Positions 31,869 through 36,989 of a DNA stretch of 36,989 nucleotides are shown here, one piece after another; the first letter of the stretch is position 1, and each line of letters starts with the position of its first letter. Below the pieces are notes generated by a model. That model was given only the letters and a program-made list of their open reading frames with translations, was not told the DNA's origin and made no database searches. This stretch comes from JAVVEZ01 sp032250895. Lineage in GTDB: Bacteria; Pseudomonadota; Gammaproteobacteria; Pseudomonadales; Pseudohongiellaceae. Location: positions 1 through 36,989 of the forward strand of contig JAVVEZ010000031.1 of assembly GCA_032250895.1 (NCBI GenBank), in the 5' to 3' direction. The position numbers and the translations under genes were made by a program.

Positions 31869-33722
31869 TTATTCAGCGCTTTCCTGAGACAGCTGCATGT
31901 TTTTCTGTACCACGATTTCCGCATCCTCCACCCGGGTCCTGGTCAGCAGTTCGCCCTCGCTGCAAACGGCAATACCGGCGGCATTGGCCTCGTCGGTGTC
32001 GATATGCATTTCCGTGACAAAGCTGTCTTTCACCCGGATCAGGGTATTGGCAAAGGCTGCGGCACGTTCGCCTGTACCCAGTTTCATATCCACATAATCA
32101 CCGTCCCTGAGACCCAGATGCCGGGCATCTGCCGGACTCATGTGAATATGGCGGGCGGCAATGATCAAGCCGTCTGTGGTGATTTCCCCGGCAGGACCGC
32201 GCAAGCGGATCCGGGGCGTATCTGCCAGCTTTCCGGAAGGCCGTAGCGGGGCATCCACGCCCAGCGTGAAGGTGTCGGTCTTTGTTATCTCTATCTGCGT
32301 GGCGCTGCGCACAGGCCCCAGCACCCGCACCCTGTCGAACGAGCCTTTGGGACCAAGCAGTTCTACCGTCTCCTGTGCTGCCCAGCCTTCCGGCTGAGAA
32401 AGTGCGTGATCCAGGGTAAGCTGATGCCCGGCACCAAACAGGGCGTCCACCGCTGCCTGCGACAGATGCACATGACGGGCGGAAACTGCCACCGGAATCC
32501 GGGTCCCCGTCAAGGCCGTATTGTTTGCCTGTGTACCCAGCAGATGCGCCACTTCACGGGCAATCATGTACTGTTCACGGGTACGGGTGACCACCAGGCG
32601 AACCCTGGAATCCAGACTCTGGATCTGCGGTGCGGCAAAGTCCGCCAGGGACGGCGCCTGATTGCGGTCCTCGTCCAGATACAAACCCAGAAACTCCAGG
32701 CGCTCGCAGATACGGCGGCGCATGGTTGCGGAGTTCTCACCAATGCCGCCGGTGAAGGCAACGGCATCCAGCCCGCCCATGGCGGCGGCATAGGCACCGA
32801 TATATTTGCGGACACGGTAGGCATACAGATGAATGGCGAGCTGGGCATCACTGTTCCCTGCCGCTGCCCGGGTCTCGATCGCGCGCAGGTCATGGCTGCC
32901 TGCCAGGGCCTGCAGGCCGCTGTCGGCATAAAGCCGGTTTTCAACGTCTTGGGCATCCAGGCCCAGTTCCCGGGCCAGAAAGGCGAACAGGCCGGGGTCC
33001 ACATCCCCGGAGCGGGTGCCCATCACCAGGCCTTCCAGGGGCGTCATGCCCATCGAGGTATCCATCGAGAAACCATGATGGATGGCGCAGACGCTGGCGC
33101 CATTGCCCAGATGGCAACTGACGATTCGCAAGTCCGTGATGGGCCGCTGCAGTTCCTCGGCGACCCGCAAGCCCACATAGTGGTGAGAGGTACCGTGAAA
33201 GCCATAGCGGCGCAGGCCCAGATCGCGCCATGCCTTCGGCACCGCATAGGTATGGGCATGGTCGGGAATGCTCTGGTGGAAGGCGGTATCGAACACCGCC
33301 ACCTGCGGCAACTGCGGCCACAGGCGGCGGCTCAGAACAATGGCCTCCAGGTTGGCCGGATTATGCAGCGGGGCCAGCGGAATACAGGACTCGATCTGCG
33401 CGCTTACCGTCTCGTCAATGACTGTCGCCGACTGAAAATGCGCGCCGCCATGAACCACCCTGTGTCCCACGGCCGCGAACGCCGGGCAGTCGAACTCGTG
33501 CAACAGGGCCGGCACCCGGGCAATGGCCTCTGCCACCGTCCCCACGGCTTCGCGGCGCTGTTGCAAGACCCCCTGCTCGCCTCCACTGCGATAATGCAGG
33601 ACACAGTGCCCCGCCTGGAATTGCGCGAATTCTCCCTTGAATACACGGCTGTCCGCACTGTCCAGGTCAAATACGCCGAACTTGAGGCTGGCGCTGCCGG
33701 CATTGAAAACCAGAATGTTCAT
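31869..33722 (-). CDS. ackA: Acetate kinase fused to PduL-type phosphotransacylase
   Basis: 617 residues in one frame. Residues 1 to about 400 are an acetate/propionate kinase: NILVFNAGSASLKF, GHRVVHGG, DTAFH, YGFHGTSHHYV, HLGNGASVCAI, DTSMGMTPLEGLVMGTRSGDVDP and FTGGIGENS. Residues about 408-617 are a complete PduL phosphotransacylase with its two metal-binding repeats, ARHVHLS (near 413-419) and ARHIHMS (near 522-528). Together they would run acyl-CoA to acyl-phosphate to acid plus ATP in one chain. There is no microcompartment targeting peptide and no other microcompartment gene. The start overlaps the yghU stop (ATGA). Separate genes are the rule for these two enzymes. The fusion is seen directly; channelling is inferred. 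Confidence 0.9.
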   Translation of the reverse strand: MNILVFNAGSASLKFGVFDLDSADSRVFKGEFAQFQAGHCVLHYRSGGEQGVLQQRREAVGTVAEAIARVPALLHEFDCPAFAAVGHRVVHGGAHFQSATVIDETVSAQIESCIPLAPLHNPANLEAIVLSRRLWPQLPQVAVFDTAFHQSIPDHAHTYAVPKAWRDLGLRRYGFHGTSHHYVGLRVAEELQRPITDLRIVSCHLGNGASVCAIHHGFSMDTSMGMTPLEGLVMGTRSGDVDPGLFAFLARELGLDAQDVENRLYADSGLQALAGSHDLRAIETRAAAGNSDAQLAIHLYAYRVRKYIGAYAAAMGGLDAVAFTGGIGENSATMRRRICERLEFLGLYLDEDRNQAPSLADFAAPQIQSLDSRVRLVVTRTREQYMIAREVAHLLGTQANNTALTGTRIPVAVSARHVHLSQAAVDALFGAGHQLTLDHALSQPEGWAAQETVELLGPKGSFDRVRVLGPVRSATQIEITKTDTFTLGVDAPLRPSGKLADTPRIRLRGPAGEITTDGLIIAARHIHMSPADARHLGLRDGDYVDMKLGTGERAAAFANTLIRVKDSFVTEMHIDTDEANAAGIAVCSEGELLTRTRVEDAEIVVQKNMQLSQESAE

Positions 33723-34606
33723 TGCTTGCCTTGCGCCGCATCCAACTTGTCCTGGGTGCGGGTCTCGAAATCGCCGGCAGCATGCCGTTCGTGCAGCTGT
33801 GTATCGGGTTCGCCCCAGGTTCGATTCACCATCAGTCCGCGCTGCACGGCCGGCCTTTGTGCCAGCTCGTCGATCCAGCGCAGCAGATTCTTGTAGGTAT
33901 GGGCTTCGAGAAACTCGGCCGCCTCGTAGGCCTTGTTGGTGGCAACGGCGCTGTACCAGGGCCAGATTGCCATATCGGCGATGCTGTATTCATCCCCGGC
34001 TATGTACTGATGCGTGGCCAACTGCCTATCGAGCACATCGAACTGGCGCTTGACCTCCATGGTGTAGCGATTGATCGGGTATTCGTATTTTTCCGGGGCA
34101 TAGGCATAGAAATGGCCAAAGCCACCGCCGAGCAGTGGCGCAGCGCCCATCTGCCAAAACAGCCAGCACAGGGTTTCGGTGCGCCTGGCAGTATCCGTGG
34201 CAAGAAAGGCGTGAAATTTTTCTGCCAGATAAAGCAGGATGGCGCCCGACTCAAAAACCCGGATCGCCGGGCTGACGCTTTGATCCAGCAGGGCCGGTAT
34301 CTTGGAGTTGGGGTTGATATTCACAAAACCGCTGCCGAATTGCTCGCCCTCCATGATGTTTATCAAATGGGCATCATATTCAGCGCCTTCAAAACCCAGC
34401 GCCAGCAGCTCCTCGAGCATGATGGTGACTTTGACGCCATTGGGTGTGGCCAGCGAATACAGCTGCAGGGGATGCTTGCCCACCGGCAGTTTTTTTTCAT
34501 GCGTGGGCCCGGCAATGGGACGATTGATCCTGGCAAAGGTGCCTCCGCTTTCGGCATCCCATTTCCATACTTTCGGTGGTGTATAGCTTGAGCTTGTATC
34601 AGTCAC
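33719..34606 (-). CDS. yghU: YghU-like glutathione-dependent disulfide-bond oxidoreductase
   Basis: 295 residues, close to the usual 288. It starts at GTG 34606 with a good GGAGAG site. The N-terminal extension TPPKVWKWDAESGGTFARINRPIAGPTHEKKLPVGKHPLQLYSLATPNGVKVTI is the YghU signature, followed by the thioredoxin-like domain (NPNSKIPAL, ESGAILLYLAEKF) and the helical domain (DEYSIADMAIWPWY). YghU-type GSTs bind two glutathiones and lack the catalytic Tyr/Ser, so they act as disulfide reductases. Translational coupling to the AckA-PduL fusion is unexpected. Promoter region is the 34607-34760 gap. Confidence 0.92.
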   Translation of the reverse strand: MTDTSSSYTPPKVWKWDAESGGTFARINRPIAGPTHEKKLPVGKHPLQLYSLATPNGVKVTIMLEELLALGFEGAEYDAHLINIMEGEQFGSGFVNINPNSKIPALLDQSVSPAIRVFESGAILLYLAEKFHAFLATDTARRTETLCWLFWQMGAAPLLGGGFGHFYAYAPEKYEYPINRYTMEVKRQFDVLDRQLATHQYIAGDEYSIADMAIWPWYSAVATNKAYEAAEFLEAHTYKNLLRWIDELAQRPAVQRGLMVNRTWGEPDTQLHERHAAGDFETRTQDKLDAAQGKQ

Positions 34607-34686
34607 TATGGGTCTCTCCTTTCAAAGGCTTCTGAAAACCAGCGTTCAGCTTGCCGTATCAGCCGGTGGCAGTGCAAGGCCTGACA

Positions 34687-34717
34687 TTGACATCGGTGCT
34701 GTCTTTTGGAATATACT
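34687..34717 (+). promoter_or_regulatory. Candidate promoter with 19-base spacer
   Basis: TTGACA (34687-34692) is a perfect -35 and TATACT (34712-34717) a good -10 element, 19 bases apart. Long spacers of this size are typical of MerR-family-controlled promoters, but no clear dyad lies in the spacer. It faces the Tat-signal protein gene (34858) and the flavoprotein. Confidence 0.4.
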
Positions 34718-34752
34718 GCGGGGCAACACACTGTCAGCAATAATAATAAACG

Positions 34753-34823
34753 GATACTGACATGAGTCTTTCAGCTGCATTTCGCAACGGACTTTTCCAT
34801 TGCACCCAGCTGCTGTCAGTATC
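34753..34823. promoter_or_regulatory. Ten-base inverted repeat in the leader of the Tat-signal gene
   Basis: GATACTGACA (34753-34762) and TGTCAGTATC (34814-34823) are perfect arms 51 bases apart. A further CTGTCAGCA occurs about 20 bases upstream of the first arm. They lie between the candidate promoter and the start at 34858, so they may be an operator pair that loops DNA or an RNA hairpin. Confidence 0.45.
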
Positions 34824-34857
34824 TAGAGGTGCCCTTTATTCATACTGGAAAGATGCC

Positions 34858-35430
34858 ATGATCAATCGCCGTGAATTTTTGCAAGGCTCGGCAACCATCT
34901 CGGCTGCCTCACTGACAGCGCATCCCGTCTTTGCCAAAGAACAGCCCCTTGTACTGCGGGCGGCAGTCATTGATACGCGCTTTGCTGCCACTGCCCTGTT
35001 CGGCATACAGGCCCGTTTGCGGGGCCTGACGGTACATGAAATCGATGGCGATATCACCACCCTGTGGTTGCAGCATCTGAACAAGTCCTGGTCGGCACAG
35101 CCGACAGCGCTGGCAGGCCTCAGCGCACGTCCGGCGCTGTTCTGTCTGGAACAGCTGGCCTGGGACAAGGGCCTGCGCGTCATTTACCACGCCGAACACA
35201 AGCTGACCGCAGCACAGCAGTATCATCACACGATACTGACTCCCTTGCCGGGCCTGGATTCAACTGTGCTGAACACGGCTGGCAGCCGTTGGCCGGCCTA
35301 TAGCGCTGAACTGTTAAGCGCAATACAAGGGCTGCCACGGACCTGCTATCCCAGCCAGGCCTGTCTGCCGGCAAGCCACGATGATGATGTGCGTACCCTG
35401 CATTCCTGGGTACTGGCACCATTGAGCTGA
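34858..35430 (+). CDS. Twin-arginine-signal protein of unknown function
   Basis: 190 residues. ATG 34858 is chosen for the GGAAAG site and because the twin-arginine motif NRREFLQGSATISAASLTAHPVFA follows at once; the frame is open from 34762. The mature part has RAAVIDTRFAATALFGIQARLRGLTVHEIDGDITTLWLQHL, a helix-rich body and no recognisable catalytic motif. I do not recognise the family. Its gene ends 32 bases before the oxidase gene start, on the same strand. The Tat signal suggests folded export, possibly with a cofactor-containing partner; whether it serves the oxidase is open. Confidence 0.7.
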   Translation: MINRREFLQGSATISAASLTAHPVFAKEQPLVLRAAVIDTRFAATALFGIQARLRGLTVHEIDGDITTLWLQHLNKSWSAQPTALAGLSARPALFCLEQLAWDKGLRVIYHAEHKLTAAQQYHHTILTPLPGLDSTVLNTAGSRWPAYSAELLSAIQGLPRTCYPSQACLPASHDDDVRTLHSWVLAPLS

Positions 35431-35462
35431 ATGACACCGTATAAAGACGAGAGGAAACTGTT

Positions 35463-36989
35463 ATGGCAACGCCCCCCGGTGTAAGTCAGGCCGATTTTGC
35501 TGCGGCCCTCGGGCAATGGCAGCAGGCGGTGGGTCACGAATGGGTCTTTACCAGCGACGAAGACGTCGCCCTGTATCGCGACGCCTATTCCCCCTTCTGG
35601 GGCGAGGCAGAGGATCGTGTGGCTTCTGCGGCTGTGGCTCCCATCACGACCGAAGAAGTACAGGCGGTGATGCGTATCGCCAATCAGTTCAAAGTGCCGA
35701 TATACCCGATATCCACCGGCAAGAACCTGGGTTATGGCGGATCGGCGCCGACGCTTTCCGGCGCCGTGGTGCTGGACCTCAAACGCATGAACCGGGTGCT
35801 GGAAGTCAGCGAAAGCAATGCCTTTGCACTGGTGGAACCGGGCGTCAGTTACTTTGACCTGTATCGTCATATAGAAGAACTCGGGCTCAAGGTGTGGATC
35901 GATGCCCCGGACCCGGGCTGGGGCAGCGTCATCGGCAATGCGCTCGATGGTGGTGCCGGCTGGACCGCCTGGCCCTTCCGCGATCACTTTGGCGCGCATT
36001 GTGGCATGGAAATCGTACTGGCCAATGGTGATCTGGTGCGCACCGGCATGGGCGCTCTGCCCGGCGCCTTGTCGTGGCAACATAACAAATGGGGCTATGG
36101 CCCCTGGGTGGACGGCCTGTTCCGGCAGTCCAACATGGGCGTCGTCACCAAGATGGGCATCTGGCTGATGCCGCGGCCGCAGGCGTATATCTCCGGCACG
36201 GTGAGCGTGTATCGACGCGACGACGTCCACAAAATGATTGAACTGCTGAGCCTGATGGAAAACGAACAGGTGGTGAACGGTTCCACCAGCATGAGCAATC
36301 CCATAGCCGGCGGTTTTGGACCTGTCGACCCTGAAATACAGGCCTTGCGACAGCAGCCCGGCGGTGCCACACCGGAAGCCCTGGAGGCCATCGCACTGAG
36401 GAAAAAAATTCCCTACTGGACCTGTACCCTGCCGATCTACGGACCGGAGAAAGTGATACGGGCCAAAATGGAATATGTGCGGGAAAGCTTCGCGCAGATT
36501 CCCGATGCCTCCTTTGTTGAAACCGCCGTAACACGCTTCCCGGTGAATCCCGAGGAGCTTGCGCCCGGCGACAAGGTGGATTTTGGCATCCCCAACCTGT
36601 CCACCTTTTCCATTGGGGCACGCAGCCCCTTCAATCAGAAACCCACCAGTGGTCATCTGTGGTTTTCGCCCATCGTGCCGCGCACCGGTACAGCCGTCCT
36701 TGAATTTCAGCAGTTCTATGAAGAGAACCTGCCGGACATCACCGGCGGCGAGGATCTGGGTTTTCTTGGGCCGATTGCGCTGACCAACTGGGAACGTTCG
36801 CTGGTATTGATGATCATGTTTCCGATCAGCAGGGATCAGGCCAGCAATCGCAAGATTCGCAACGCCTTCCGGCGCTGGGTCGAACTGGCCGCCGAGCGCG
36901 GCTGGGGCGAATACCGGACCGCACCCACGTTCATGGATGACGTTGCCAAAACCTACTCCTTCAATAACGGTGCCTTGCGCCGCCTGCAT
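35463..36989 (+). CDS. 4-cresol dehydrogenase / vanillyl-alcohol oxidase family flavoprotein, 3' end outside window
   Basis: 509 codons are visible and the frame is still open at the window edge; the family is about 520-560 residues, so little is missing. ATG 35463 has GAGAGGAAA upstream. The N-terminal FAD-binding PCMH domain shows PISTGKNLGYGGSAPTLSGAVVLDLKRMNRVLEV (near 80-115) and WGSVIGNALDGGAGW (near 157-171), then GMGALPGALSWQHNKWGYGPWVDGLFRQSNMGVVTKMGIWLMPRP, the family signature of PchF, VAO and EugO. These oxidise para-alkyl or alkoxy phenols. In PchF the FAD is bound to a Tyr, in VAO to a His; I cannot say which applies here. No cytochrome gene is seen on the left. Possible substrates: 4-cresol, eugenol, vanillyl alcohol. 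Confidence 0.88.
   Translation, partial: MATPPGVSQADFAAALGQWQQAVGHEWVFTSDEDVALYRDAYSPFWGEAEDRVASAAVAPITTEEVQAVMRIANQFKVPIYPISTGKNLGYGGSAPTLSGAVVLDLKRMNRVLEVSESNAFALVEPGVSYFDLYRHIEELGLKVWIDAPDPGWGSVIGNALDGGAGWTAWPFRDHFGAHCGMEIVLANGDLVRTGMGALPGALSWQHNKWGYGPWVDGLFRQSNMGVVTKMGIWLMPRPQAYISGTVSVYRRDDVHKMIELLSLMENEQVVNGSTSMSNPIAGGFGPVDPEIQALRQQPGGATPEALEAIALRKKIPYWTCTLPIYGPEKVIRAKMEYVRESFAQIPDASFVETAVTRFPVNPEELAPGDKVDFGIPNLSTFSIGARSPFNQKPTSGHLWFSPIVPRTGTAVLEFQQFYEENLPDITGGEDLGFLGPIALTNWERSLVLMIMFPISRDQASNRKIRNAFRRWVELAAERGWGEYRTAPTFMDDVAKTYSFNNGALRRLH

Noticed and set aside
32406..33896. A 496-codon plus-strand frame.
   Set aside because: It lies opposite the AckA-PduL gene, whose motifs are complete.
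35346..36989. A long open frame on the minus strand (547 codons).
   Set aside because: It is the antisense shadow of the flavoprotein, which has clear family motifs on the plus strand.
1..36989. CRISPR arrays and tRNA or rRNA genes.
   Set aside because: No regularly spaced repeats or cloverleaf patterns were found by eye; the element ends in a protein gene rather than a tRNA.

Overview
The window joins two kinds of DNA. Positions 1 to about 13,380 look like one end of an integrated mobile element, probably an integrative and conjugative element (ICE). This part has a GC-rich backbone of a DUF932 gene, a RadC-like gene, a small zinc-finger-like gene and repeated leader sequences, and it ends at a tyrosine recombinase (12005-13204). 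From about 13,380 to the end the DNA reads like an ordinary chromosome. It carries an esterase, a copper P-type ATPase, a prolyl oligopeptidase, TonB-dependent receptors, a PhoP/PhoQ-like two-component system, a YghU-type glutathione transferase, and a flavoprotein of the 4-cresol dehydrogenase / vanillyl-alcohol oxidase family. TonB receptors, PhoPQ-like regulators, MarC and YghU together suggest a Gram-negative host, most likely a gammaproteobacterium. I cannot name the species.

The mobile part carries a defence cargo. From left to right it holds a SIR2-domain protein (1180-2412), a shortened RelB/DinJ-type antitoxin with its own palindromic operator (4066-4294), a three-gene ABC-3C system (4338-7224; a probable nuclease-fold effector, a middle component and a DUF2326 ATPase), a complete Gabija pair gajA-gajB (7311-10834), and a DUF1016/YhcG-type PD-(D/E)XK nuclease (10938-12008). 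The last gene overlaps the integrase gene by 4 bases. The gene order (integrase, variable cargo, RadC, DUF932) resembles Tn4371-family ICEs as I remember them. The chromosomal gene next to the integrase, a DUF4159 gene, is cut off at its conserved GGF..D motif in a run of seven Ts. I read this as the attachment-site junction.

On the chromosomal side, an esterase and the broken DUF4159 gene run leftwards. A copper ATPase and a secreted prolyl oligopeptidase run rightwards, one base apart. A siderophore-type TonB receptor and a PepSY membrane protein form an overlapping leftward pair, with a cluster of GTTAAC-type palindromes upstream. A second, BtuB-like receptor lies downstream of a VOC protein, separated by a hairpin with a T tract. 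A secreted Gly/Tyr-rich protein faces a leftward cluster of glycine-zipper protein, PepSY protein, PhoP-like regulator and PhoQ-like kinase. The last block has a flavin-binding-like protein facing a natural fusion of acetate kinase with a PduL phosphotransacylase, which is translationally coupled to yghU. A Tat-signal protein of unknown function and a flavoprotein oxidase (open at the window edge) close the window.

The items most worth following up are the orphan antitoxin/operator placed directly upstream of an ABC-3C system, the stacked defence cargo, the element junction inside DUF4159, the repeated leaders, the palindrome cluster at 24270-24312, and the AckA-PduL fusion. No tRNA, rRNA or CRISPR array was seen.
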